Shown piece by piece: positions 25,929 to 33,581 of a stretch of 64,000 bases of DNA. This DNA is from Mycolicibacterium tokaiense (lineage in GTDB: Bacteria > Actinomycetota > Actinomycetes > Mycobacteriales > Mycobacteriaceae). Location: assembly GCF_010725885.1 (NCBI RefSeq), contig NZ_AP022600.1:124001-188000 (forward strand). Direction: 5' to 3'. Numbering within the stretch: the first letter of the stretch is position 1; every line of letters starts with the position of its first letter. The notes under the pieces are model-generated. The model saw only the letters and a program-made list of their open reading frames with translations, did no database searches and was not told the DNA's origin. Both the position numbers and the translations under genes were made by a program.

Positions 25929-27119
25929 CTACGAACCGTCGTACGGTGCGCCGGAGCGACTTTCACCCCTCCTGAGCAACGGAATCAGGGTGATGACGCC
26001 GGCGACGACGATGGCGCCGAGCATCACGGCGCCGGTATCTCGCGGGTCGAAGAAGATGGTGCTTGCCGCGCCGAACGCCGCGATGCCCACCCAGAGGTAG
26101 ATCAACAACACGACGCGGCGGTGCGAGTGCCCGATCTGCAGCAATCGGTGGTGCAGATGCATCTTGTCGGGACTGAACGGGCTGCGGCCGGCCCGGGTGC
26201 GGCGCACGATCGCCAACAGCATGTCCAGCGCGGGGACGAACACCACGGCGACCACCAACAGGAACGGCGACAACAGCGCGAACACGTCCCGGGCACCGTA
26301 GGCGTTCTGCGAGATGGGTCCGGCGGCGGTGGTGGCGGCCGCGGCGAGCATCAGACCGATCAGCATGGAACCGGAGTCGCCCATGAAGATCTTGGCGCGG
26401 TGGAAGTTGTGCGGCAGAAACCCCAGGCACGCACCCGCGAGCACCACCGAGATCACCGCGGGCGGGTAGAACAGCACGTCGCCGCCGTGATCACGGAGCA
26501 AGCCCACCGAGAAGGCGCAGATGGCCAGTGCCGTGATCAGTCCCAGCCCGGCTGCCAGACCGTCGAGACCGTCGACGAAGTTCATCGCGTTGACGATCGA
26601 GACGGTCAGCGCCAGCGTCAGGAGGATCGACGCGGTCTGGTCCAGCACGATGGTGCCCACCCCGCCGATCGGGATGTAGAGCACGCTCCAGGCCACCCCC
26701 ATGGTCACCAGCACGCTGGCCGCGGTGATCTGCCCGGCGAACTTGGTCAGGGCATCCAGGCCCCAGCGGTCGTCGATCAGTCCGATGCCCATGATCAGCC
26801 CGCCGGCGACGATCACCGCCGGCATGCCCGTCGAGTAGATGAACCCGCGGGTGAGCGCAGGCAGCTGTGAGGCCAGGAACACTGCGCCGGCCACCCCGAG
26901 GTACATCGCCAGGCCGCCCATCCGGGGCGTCGGCTGCAGATGGACGTCGCGTTCACGCGGGTAGGCGACGGCGCCCACCCGGGTGGCGAACTTACGCACC
27001 GCGCCGGTGGCGAAGTAGGTGATGATGGCGGCGGTCAGCCCGACGAGGGCGAGCTCGCGCAGCGGCACTCCCGCACCCCGGTCGGACAGGGCCAGCAGGT
27101 CGGCAGCGACGTTCTGCAC
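25929..27119 (-). CDS. wecA: Undecaprenyl/decaprenyl-phosphate GlcNAc-1-phosphate transferase
   Basis: A 396-residue polytopic membrane enzyme (about 10-11 helices) that moves GlcNAc-1-phosphate onto decaprenyl phosphate, the first step of the arabinogalactan linkage unit joining mycobacterial cell-wall polymers. Family motifs are IGLIDDRWGLDALTKF (Mg-binding Asp pair), NFVDGLDGLAAG, FMGDSGSMLIG, and the cytoplasmic HLHHRLLQIGHSHRR loop. It starts 4 nt after the threonylcarbamoyl-AMP synthase stop, in the prfA-prmC-sua5-wecA operon conserved in mycobacteria (Rv1299-Rv1302). Confidence 0.93.
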   Translation of the reverse strand: MQNVAADLLALSDRGAGVPLRELALVGLTAAIITYFATGAVRKFATRVGAVAYPRERDVHLQPTPRMGGLAMYLGVAGAVFLASQLPALTRGFIYSTGMPAVIVAGGLIMGIGLIDDRWGLDALTKFAGQITAASVLVTMGVAWSVLYIPIGGVGTIVLDQTASILLTLALTVSIVNAMNFVDGLDGLAAGLGLITALAICAFSVGLLRDHGGDVLFYPPAVISVVLAGACLGFLPHNFHRAKIFMGDSGSMLIGLMLAAAATTAAGPISQNAYGARDVFALLSPFLLVVAVVFVPALDMLLAIVRRTRAGRSPFSPDKMHLHHRLLQIGHSHRRVVLLIYLWVGIAAFGAASTIFFDPRDTGAVMLGAIVVAGVITLIPLLRRGESRSGAPYDGS

Positions 27120-27123
27120 CGTC

Positions 27124-27777
27124 TCAGTCGATCAGGATGGTGGGGTTGATGCCGAGGACCTCGCCGATGGCATCCGCGGACAGCGGGCCCTGGCGCAGGA
27201 TCTTCGGCGCGGCTCCGGTGAGGTCGACGATGGTGGACGCCGATCCCTGCTCGGCCGGTCCCCCGTCGAGGTAGACCTCCACGAGATCGGCGAGCTGGTT
27301 GCGGGCCTCGTCGACGGTGACGGCCGGGGGTTGTCCGGAGATGTTGGCGCTGGAGACGGCCATCGGACCGACTTCGCGCAGCACGTCGATGGCCACCGGG
27401 TGCATCGGCATCCGCAGCATGACCGTGCCGTTGGCATCACCGAGGTCCCAGTGCAGGGAGGGCGCCTGCCGCACCACCAGGCTCAGAGCGCCGGGCCAGA
27501 AGGCGCGGATCAGCTCCCGTGCGGTGCGCGGCACGGTGTAGACCAGGCCGTCGATGGTGTTCCACGACCCCACCAGCACCGGCACCGGCATATCCCGGCC
27601 GCGGCCCTTGGCGGCCAGCAGCGCGGCCACCGCCGAGGCGTCGAAGGCGTCGGCTCCGATGCCGTACACGGTGTCGGTGGGCAGGACCACCAGCCGGCCG
27701 CCTTTGGCGGCGCTCACCGCCGAGGCGATCCCGGCTTCGCGCGCAACCGGGTCGGAGCAATCGAAGGTGGAGCTCAT
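27124..27777 (-). CDS. L-threonylcarbamoyladenylate synthase (Sua5/YciO/YrdC)
   Basis: A 217-residue enzyme that makes threonylcarbamoyl-AMP from threonine, bicarbonate and ATP for the universal t6A37 tRNA modification. Signature segments are RLVVLPTDTVYGIGADA, AFWPGALSLVV, MLRMPMHPVA and GPMAVSSANISGQPPA. It lacks the extra C-terminal Sua5 domain, so it is the YrdC (TsaC) form. The ATG at 27777 overlaps the prmC stop (ATGA). Confidence 0.92.
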   Translation of the reverse strand: MSSTFDCSDPVAREAGIASAVSAAKGGRLVVLPTDTVYGIGADAFDASAVAALLAAKGRGRDMPVPVLVGSWNTIDGLVYTVPRTARELIRAFWPGALSLVVRQAPSLHWDLGDANGTVMLRMPMHPVAIDVLREVGPMAVSSANISGQPPAVTVDEARNQLADLVEVYLDGGPAEQGSASTIVDLTGAAPKILRQGPLSADAIGEVLGINPTILID

Positions 27778-28631
27778 CGGTGCCTCTCGTCGGAGCGGAC
27801 AGCGGTCACGAACCGCGGCCTGCCGGCCAGGTCGCGGTGGGGTTGGACGTCGCGGAGCTTGCCGGTGCGCGCCAGTGCGTCCACGGTAGCGCCCGAGGTG
27901 GAGTCGTCGTGTTCGACGGCCATCCGCGCGCCGGGGCGCAGCCATCGGACCGCCAGTTCGGCAACGGCGTGGATCACCGCCATCCCATCGGGGCCGCCGA
28001 ACAGCGCGTGGTGGGGATCATGGTCGGCGACTTCAGGTTCCAGGTCGGCACCGTCGGGGATGTAGGGCGGGTTACAGACCAAGAGGTCGACAGTGGCGTC
28101 GAGGTCAGGCAGCAGCCCGGGTGTGGTGACGTCGGCCTCCAGCAGCCGCACCGCGGTGCCCTCGGCGTTGCGCTGCGCGTACCGCAGCGCCTCCGGGGAA
28201 TCGTCGACGGCCAGCACGCGGGCATCCGGGCGGTGCCGCGCCAGTGCCACTGCCAGGGCACCCGACCCGGTGCAGAGGTCGACGATCACCGGTACCTGCG
28301 AGAAACGTTCGCGGTCAAGCACTTTGGTTGCCCATTCGAACAGGGCCTCGGTTTCGGGACGGGGAATGAAGACGCCGGGTCCGACGTGCAGCGTCAACGG
28401 GCCGAACGGTGCGGTGCCGGTCAGGTGCTGCTGCGGGATGCGTCGCGCGCGGGCGGCCACCAGCTCCTGGTACCGCGGGTAGAAGTCGGGACCGGGTTCA
28501 GCAGCGAAGCGCAGTCGGCCGCGGTCGATGCCCAGGACGTGGGCGGCCAGTTGCTCGGCCTCGACGGCGGCCGAGGTGATGCCGGCCGCGGCCAGCGCCT
28601 GCTCGGCTGCGTCGATGGCCGCGCGCATCAC
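27774..28631 (-). CDS. prmC: Release factor glutamine N5-methyltransferase
   Basis: A 285-residue SAM-dependent enzyme that methylates the Gln of the GGQ motif in RF1/RF2, raising termination efficiency. It has an N-terminal helical domain (residues 1-80), then a Rossmann methyltransferase with [16 protein letters not shown] (SAM loop) and the catalytic NPPYIPDG motif. It overlaps prfA, which encodes its substrate, by 4 nt upstream, and the YrdC gene by 4 nt downstream. Confidence 0.94.
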   Translation of the reverse strand: MMRAAIDAAEQALAAAGITSAAVEAEQLAAHVLGIDRGRLRFAAEPGPDFYPRYQELVAARARRIPQQHLTGTAPFGPLTLHVGPGVFIPRPETEALFEWATKVLDRERFSQVPVIVDLCTGSGALAVALARHRPDARVLAVDDSPEALRYAQRNAEGTAVRLLEADVTTPGLLPDLDATVDLLVCNPPYIPDGADLEPEVADHDPHHALFGGPDGMAVIHAVAELAVRWLRPGARMAVEHDDSTSGATVDALARTGKLRDVQPHRDLAGRPRFVTAVRSDERHR

Positions 28632-29698
28632 GCCTGCTGCAGCCTGGCCTGCTTGTCGGCGGCCGCCAACGCATCGAACAGCGGGTCCAGCTCACCGTCG
28701 AGCACCTGGTCCAGGTTGTGCGCCTTGAAGTTGATCCGGTGATCGGCGATCCGGTTCTCGGGGAAGTTGTAGGTACGGATGCGCTCACTGCGGTCCACGG
28801 TGCGGATCTGGCTGGCGCGGTCCGCCGACGCGTCTGCCTGGGCCTGCTCTTCCTGCAGCGCCTGCAACCGGGCGGCCAACACCTGCATGGCGCGCGCTTT
28901 GTTCTGCAGCTGAGAGCGCTCGTTCTGGCAGGTGACCACGATGCCGGTGGGCAGATGGGTGATCCGGACGGCGGAGTCGGTGGTGTTCACACCCTGACCG
29001 CCCTTGCCCGACGAGCGGTAGACGTCGATGCGCAGGTCGGATTCGTCGATCTGGACCTGCTCAACCTCTTCGGGTTCCGGATACACCAGCACCCCGGCGG
29101 CCGAGGTGTGCACGCGTCCCTGCGACTCGGTGACCGGGACACGCTGCACGCGGTGCACACCGCCTTCGAACTTCAGCCGCGACCACACGCCGTCCAGCGA
29201 GTCGCCCTTGCTGGTGATCGACAGCGTGGCGTCTTTGTAGCCACCGAGGTCGGAGGTGGTCTCCCCCAGCATGGTGACGGTCCAGCCGTGTCGCTCGGCG
29301 TAGCGGATGTACATGCGCGCCAGATCGGCGGCGAACAGCGCGGACTCCTCACCACCTTCGCCGGACTTCACCTCGAGGACGATGTCGTCGGGGTCGTGCG
29401 GATCGCGGGGGGCCAGCATGTCGGTGAGCTGATTGTCGAGTTCGGCCACGCGGGTCTCGAGGTCGGCGACCTCCTGCGCGAAGGACGGGTCCTCGTCGGC
29501 CAGCTCACGGGCGGCGTCCAGGTCGCCTCGGGCCGCCTCGAGCTTGCGGTGGGTGCCGACGATCGGGGCCAGCTGGGCGAACCGCTTGCTGACCCGGCGC
29601 GCGTTCACCGCGTCGGCGTGCAGCTCGGGGTCCGCCAGTTGGCGTTCGAGATCAGCGTATTCAGCCAGCAACGCGTCAACGGCGTTTGCCTGGGTCAT
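28628..29698 (-). CDS. prfA: Peptide chain release factor 1
   Basis: A 356-residue RF1 that reads UAA and UAG. The stop-recognition tripeptide is PVT in [10 protein letters not shown], and the catalytic GGQ is in [16 protein letters not shown]. The N-terminal coiled coil ([19 protein letters not shown]) is normal. It lies 88 nt downstream of rpmE and starts the prfA-prmC-yrdC-wecA run. Confidence 0.96.
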   Translation of the reverse strand: MTQANAVDALLAEYADLERQLADPELHADAVNARRVSKRFAQLAPIVGTHRKLEAARGDLDAARELADEDPSFAQEVADLETRVAELDNQLTDMLAPRDPHDPDDIVLEVKSGEGGEESALFAADLARMYIRYAERHGWTVTMLGETTSDLGGYKDATLSITSKGDSLDGVWSRLKFEGGVHRVQRVPVTESQGRVHTSAAGVLVYPEPEEVEQVQIDESDLRIDVYRSSGKGGQGVNTTDSAVRITHLPTGIVVTCQNERSQLQNKARAMQVLAARLQALQEEQAQADASADRASQIRTVDRSERIRTYNFPENRIADHRINFKAHNLDQVLDGELDPLFDALAAADKQARLQQA

Positions 29699-29785
29699 CG
29701 CTCACCTCCGGGATCAACTGCTGGAAACACAAAACCGACGCCCGCCGGCGTGCACGAGCACGACGGGCGGGCGCCGGTGAGGTGA

Positions 29786-30010
29786 CTACTTGTCGGCAGC
29801 AGTCTTGCGCTTGCCGTAGCGCGCCTCGAAGCGCGCCACGCGGCCGCCGCTGTCGAGGATCTTCTGCTTTCCGGTGTAGAACGGGTGGCACTGCGAGCAG
29901 ACCTCGACCACGATGTGGCCGCTGTCCTTCGTGCTGCGGGTGGTGAAGCTGTTGCCACAGCCGCAGACCACGGTGGTCTCGTTGTAGGCAGGATGGATGC
30001 CGGTCTTCAT
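29786..30010 (-). CDS. rpmE: 50S ribosomal protein L31, zinc-binding form
   Basis: The 74-residue L31 keeps the cysteines of the C+ form: CGCGNSF near residue 18 and CSQCHPFY near residue 39. This is the zinc-replete version, as opposed to the Zur-controlled C- paralog. The ATG at 30010 (MKTGIHPAY) is preceded by GAGGA; the open frame upstream to 30055 is not conserved. Confidence 0.95.
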   Translation of the reverse strand: MKTGIHPAYNETTVVCGCGNSFTTRSTKDSGHIVVEVCSQCHPFYTGKQKILDSGGRVARFEARYGKRKTAADK

Positions 30011-30103
30011 AGTGTCCTCTTCGATAGGTGGTCGCCGGGTCGCCCTGAACTCCAAAACCTGGCTTGCGGGCGTGAACCGGAACCTGAGGTGGTCGACGGT
30101 CGA

Positions 30104-30132
30104 TTATGCCAGGTCAGCCGTCGCTCTCCCAA
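30104..30132 (-). promoter_or_regulatory. Promoter upstream of rpmE
   Basis: -10 CATAAT at 30104-30109 and -35 TTGGGA at 30127-30132 on the minus strand, with a 17-nt spacer and a leader of about 90 nt. It would drive rpmE and possibly the prfA operon. The assignment rests on sequence alone. Confidence 0.5.
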
Positions 30133-30150
30133 AACGCACGATAGGCGCCA

Positions 30151-31728
30151 CTAATTCCCGGGGCAGTATCGGCGCGAGCGAGCCTCGCGAACCCACAGCG
30201 TGCCGCCCGGCGGCGTGCTCCCCCAGGCCACCAACTGACGCTTGAGCACCTTGTTGGTGGCGGTGGCGGGCAACTCGTCGGCCACCCAGACCCGGCGTGG
30301 CCAGGCCTTGGGTGAGAGGTCGGCCTGCTCGGCCAGGAAGTCCCCGAACTCCGCCGGCGTCAGCGTCATGCCTTCGCGCAGCACGACCGCAGCCATCACC
30401 TGATCGCCCACATGCTCGTCGGGCACGGCGTACACCGCGGCCTGCGCCAGCACCGGCAGCCGCATCAGGATGCGCTCGATGGGTGCGGAGGTCATGTTCT
30501 CTCCGTCCACCCGCATCCAATCGGCGGTGCGCCCGGCCAGGTAGATCCAGCCGTCGGCGTCCCGGTAGGCCAGGTCGCCGGACCAGTACATGCCGTGGCG
30601 CAGCCGCTCGCCGGTGGCGGCCTGGTCGTTGTAGTAGCCCTGGAACAGGCCCGCGCCGCTGGTGTTCACCAGCTCTCCGATGGCCTTGTCGCCATTGAGC
30701 AGGGCGCCGGTGGGGTCGAATTCCGCCACCGGGCACTCGGCGAGCGTGTCGGGGTCATGGATGGCCACCCCGGGAAAGCCTTTGCCCACCGAACCGAGCG
30801 GGCAGTTGTCCTCCCTGGTCACGATCACTGCGCCCTCGGTGGAGCCGAAACCGTCCCACACCGTGCAGCCGAACCGCCTGCCGAATTCCGCGATGTCCCG
30901 ATCGCCGGCCTCGTTGCCGAAAGCCACCCGTAGCGGGTTGTCCGCGTCGTCGGGTTGTTCCGGGGTCGCCAGCACGTAGGCCAGGGGCTTGCCGACGTAG
31001 TTCATGTAGGTGACGCCATAGCGCCGCAGGTCGCCCAGCAGCCCGGACGCCGAGAACGTGGCCGGCGCCATGGCCGCCCCTGCCCCCAGCGCCACCGCCC
31101 AGCCGGCCAGCAGCGCGTTGGAGTGGAACAGCGGCATCGACAGATAGCAGGTGTCGCCGGCGGTGATGCCGAAACGCTGCACCAGCGCGGTGCCGGCGAA
31201 CAGCACCGTCAGGTGGGCCACCTGAACGGCTTTGGGGTCGCCGCTGGTGCCCGAGGTGAAGATCATCATGAAGGTGTCGGTGGGCCCGACGTTGCGGTGC
31301 ACGCTGAACGGGCCTGCGGCGCCGAGCAGTTGGGCCCAGTCGGGCGCCGAGACGTCAATGATGCGCACCCCGGGTAGGTCGAGGCCGGCCAGCAGGTCGC
31401 GGTGGGCGGCATCGGTGAGCAAGATCTGACAGTCGGAGCGCAGGATGTCGCCGGCCAGCGCCGCGCCGCGGCGGGTGGTGTTGATGCCGCACAGGACGTA
31501 ACCACCCAGGCCGGCCGCTGCCATGGCGGTCAACATCTCGGGGGTGTTGCCCAACAGCGCGCCGACGTGCAGCGGGCGCTGCGGGTCCGCGATGCCCATC
31601 ATCGCGGCAGCCTGGGTGCGGGCGTCGGCCAGGTGCTCGCGCCAGGACCATTGCCGGTCGCCGCACCGGATGGCCACCGCCCCGTCGTCGATGCGTTCGC
31701 GGAGCAGTTGCTGGACGGTTTCAGCCAC
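30151..31728 (-). CDS. Acyl-CoA synthetase (FadD/ANL superfamily)
   Basis: A 525-residue AMP-forming ligase activating a fatty or other organic acid as acyl-CoA or acyl-AMP. Motifs: A3 phosphate loop IFTSGTSGDPKAVQV, A5 GFGSTEGAV, A7/A8 YWSGDLAYRDADGWIYLAGR, and the C-terminal catalytic Lys region ATNKVLKRQL. It resembles the FadD1/FadD17 branch of mycobacterial synthetases; the substrate is unassigned. The GTG at 31728 has GAGGTGG upstream; a GTG at 31737 overlaps that site. It is divergent from a TetR gene that probably controls it. It is part of an islet absent between rpmE and rho in M. tuberculosis. Confidence 0.88.
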   Translation of the reverse strand: MAETVQQLLRERIDDGAVAIRCGDRQWSWREHLADARTQAAAMMGIADPQRPLHVGALLGNTPEMLTAMAAAGLGGYVLCGINTTRRGAALAGDILRSDCQILLTDAAHRDLLAGLDLPGVRIIDVSAPDWAQLLGAAGPFSVHRNVGPTDTFMMIFTSGTSGDPKAVQVAHLTVLFAGTALVQRFGITAGDTCYLSMPLFHSNALLAGWAVALGAGAAMAPATFSASGLLGDLRRYGVTYMNYVGKPLAYVLATPEQPDDADNPLRVAFGNEAGDRDIAEFGRRFGCTVWDGFGSTEGAVIVTREDNCPLGSVGKGFPGVAIHDPDTLAECPVAEFDPTGALLNGDKAIGELVNTSGAGLFQGYYNDQAATGERLRHGMYWSGDLAYRDADGWIYLAGRTADWMRVDGENMTSAPIERILMRLPVLAQAAVYAVPDEHVGDQVMAAVVLREGMTLTPAEFGDFLAEQADLSPKAWPRRVWVADELPATATNKVLKRQLVAWGSTPPGGTLWVREARSRRYCPGN

Positions 31729-31758
31729 TCGACCCACCTCATGTCAACGGTGAACAGA

Positions 31759-31771
31759 ACAGAGGATCTGT
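31759..31771. promoter_or_regulatory. Candidate TetR operator
   Basis: ACAGA-GGA-TCTGT, a 5-bp-arm inverted repeat in the 94-nt divergent region between the acyl-CoA synthetase and the TetR gene. Position and symmetry suit a TetR-family site, but the arms are short. Confidence 0.4.
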
Positions 31772-31822
31772 CTACTGGCACGCTGCCACATCTCCACCGG
31801 CCCGGTGGCCGGTTCTGCCAAG

Positions 31823-32443
31823 ATGTTCACGGTGAGCGCCAGTCCAGAGACCCAACCGCGCGCAGGCGCCCGGACCGTCCGCGATCGACTGATCGACGCC
31901 GCCGAGACCTGCCTGCACGAGAAGGGCATCCGGGCCACCACGGTGTCCGAGATCGCCGAGGCCGCTGGAGTGTCCCGAGGCTGGCTCTATCGGCATTTCC
32001 CCGACAAGGCGACCCTGCTGGGGGCGGCGATAGTCCGGCTCAACGACGCCTTCTGGGGCGAATCGCACGCGGTTCTGGCCGACATCGACGGATTGGCCGA
32101 GCAGATCGCGGCGGGGGTGCGCCTGGGCCGCAGCGCCTACGACTCCCCCGGCGCCTTGCTGATGAAACTGCGCCGGGACGAACCGGAGGAGTTCGCGGCG
32201 TGCGCCGGCGCGGGTGTACAGGGACTGGTCCCGGATCTGGGTGCCTTCTGGACGCCGTACTTGGCCGCGGCGGCCGACCGCGGCGAGATCACCGTCGACG
32301 ATCTCGACGAGGCGGGCGAATGGGTGGCGCGCAGCCTGTTGACGATGGCAACGGTGCCGGGCAACACCCTGGACCCCGATGACCCTGCCGCGGTCCTGCG
32401 CTATGTGCGCCGCTACGTCATGCCGGGGCTGCACCAGCACTGA
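31823..32443 (+). CDS. TetR family transcriptional regulator
   Basis: A 206-residue regulator. The N-terminal helix-turn-helix spans about residues 18-64 (TVRDRLIDAAETCLHEKG; TVSEIAEAAGVSRGWLYRHF). The C-terminal ligand domain is all-helical and Ala-rich. The ATG at 31823 was preferred to a GTG at 31805. It is divergent from the acyl-CoA synthetase and so likely represses it in the absence of an acyl ligand. The 3' end overlaps the convergent DinB-like gene by 26 nt. Confidence 0.87.
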   Translation: MFTVSASPETQPRAGARTVRDRLIDAAETCLHEKGIRATTVSEIAEAAGVSRGWLYRHFPDKATLLGAAIVRLNDAFWGESHAVLADIDGLAEQIAAGVRLGRSAYDSPGALLMKLRRDEPEEFAACAGAGVQGLVPDLGAFWTPYLAAAADRGEITVDDLDEAGEWVARSLLTMATVPGNTLDPDDPAAVLRYVRRYVMPGLHQH

Positions 32444-33014
32444 GCCGGCGTCGGCCGCTGAGCACCAGCACCAGGTCACGGATCGGGGCCGTGACGGGTT
32501 GGCCGTCGCCCACCGCGAAGTCAGCGTCGGTGGCCACCAACCTGACCCCCTTGAGGTGACGGCGGGGGTTCATCGGAAAACGCATGCGCCACAGGTGCGC
32601 TGCCACCACACGCGCGGCCGGCCCCGGCATCGGCCGATCGATGCCCAGCGGTATCGCGATGTCCTGCCCATGCACCAGGACATCCATCAGCGGGTCAGCC
32701 GGCGTGGTGCCCGGCGGCCTGCGCCGCGACCCGACGGCGGACCGCAGCGCGGCGACGAGTTGGTCGGGTCGACGGTCGTCGGCGGTGACCAGTCGTCGCA
32801 TCATGGTGTTGAACCGGAACCCCGAACCCAGCATGGCCGCCAGCATCTGCGGCGCGGCCAGCTGCGAATGGGTCAGGTGGGCGGCGACATCACGGACATT
32901 CCACCCGTCGCACAGCGAGTCCACCGCCCACTGATCGGCACTCAACGCCTCCAGCTGATCAGCGAGGTCCGCACGTTCCCGGTCGACCCAGGACCAGATG
33001 GTGGTTGTGTCCAT
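32418..33014 (-). CDS. Maleylpyruvate isomerase/mycothiol-dependent DinB-like protein
   Basis: A 198-residue protein of the DinB four-helix fold. The N-terminal block (LADQLEALSADQWAVDSLCDGWNVRDVAAHLTHS, residues about 17-50) has the W-x-V-x-D-x-x-x-H pattern of mycothiol-dependent enzymes, and a second metal-ligand His lies in DVLVHGQDIAIPLG. Metal binding with mycothiol as cosubstrate is the family expectation; the reaction is unknown. It is divergent from the marR gene and shares its operator region. Confidence 0.8.
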   Translation of the reverse strand: MDTTTIWSWVDRERADLADQLEALSADQWAVDSLCDGWNVRDVAAHLTHSQLAAPQMLAAMLGSGFRFNTMMRRLVTADDRRPDQLVAALRSAVGSRRRPPGTTPADPLMDVLVHGQDIAIPLGIDRPMPGPAARVVAAHLWRMRFPMNPRRHLKGVRLVATDADFAVGDGQPVTAPIRDLVLVLSGRRRLSAGAAPA

Positions 33015-33033
33015 GCGGCACCTCCCAGTTTTA

Positions 33034-33077
33034 GTCAGCTTTCCTGACGAAATTTAGTCAGGAAGCCGTACTACTGT
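33034..33077 (+). promoter_or_regulatory. MarR operator overlapping a leaderless promoter
   Basis: TTCCTGAC (33041-33048) and GTCAGGAA (33057-33064) form a perfect 8-bp-arm inverted repeat with an 8-nt spacer. A third half-site GTCAG at 33034-33038 makes a second, overlapping dyad with CTGAC. A TACTGT -10 (33072-33077) ends 7 nt before the marR ATG, so the operator covers the promoter. Autorepression by MarR and control of the divergent DinB-like gene are inferred. Confidence 0.65.
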
Positions 33078-33084
33078 CAAGGCC

Positions 33085-33531
33085 ATGGCGCCCCCGGCCT
33101 CCTCCGAACCCAGCTCTGCCGTGCTCATGTTCATCGCACACCGCGCCGCCGAAGGGCAGGTGTTGGAGCGGCTGCACACGGTCGGCTTCGACGATCTGAC
33201 ACCGGCCCAGTGCCGCCTGGCGCAACGCCTTTCGCCGTCGGGGATCCGCCTGACCGATCTGGCCGAGCAGGCCGGGGTGACCAAGCAGACCGCCGGCGCC
33301 CTGGTCGACGAGTTGGAACGCCACGGTTACGTGCTGCGCGAAGCCGACCCCGATGACGCCCGCGCGCGCCGCGTCGTGCTCACCGAGCGCGGTCGGCAAA
33401 TGTGTCACGCGGCCACCGAGGAGGTCGGCCGGATCGAGCAGCAGTGGCGAGAGCACCTAGGCGAGCCGGCGTACCGGCAGTGGCGGGCGGCGCTGGTGGC
33501 ATTGCGCGAGATCACCGATCCGTACCGGTGA
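33085..33531 (+). CDS. MarR family transcriptional regulator
   Basis: A 148-residue winged-helix regulator. The recognition region is IRLTDLAEQAGVTKQTAGALVDELERHGYV (about residues 53-82) and the wing is READPDDARARRVVLTERG. MarR proteins usually release DNA on binding phenolic or lipophilic compounds. The divergent mycothiol-type enzyme suggests a small detoxification unit. The start is the ATG at 33085, probably leaderless. Confidence 0.9.
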   Translation: MAPPASSEPSSAVLMFIAHRAAEGQVLERLHTVGFDDLTPAQCRLAQRLSPSGIRLTDLAEQAGVTKQTAGALVDELERHGYVLREADPDDARARRVVLTERGRQMCHAATEEVGRIEQQWREHLGEPAYRQWRAALVALREITDPYR

Positions 33532-33539
33532 CACGAAAA

Positions 33540-33565
33540 AGCCCCTGACCCGGCGGGCAGGGGCT
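33540..33565 (-). terminator. Intrinsic terminator of rho
   Basis: On the minus strand AGCCCCTG, a 10-nt loop, CAGGGGCT, then TTTTT: an 8-bp GC-rich stem followed by a U-run 17 nt after the rho stop. It is the clearest canonical Rho-independent terminator in the window. It overlaps the region just after the marR stop and has no T-run in that direction. Confidence 0.8.
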
Positions 33566-33581
33566 GATCCGTTGCAAGTGC

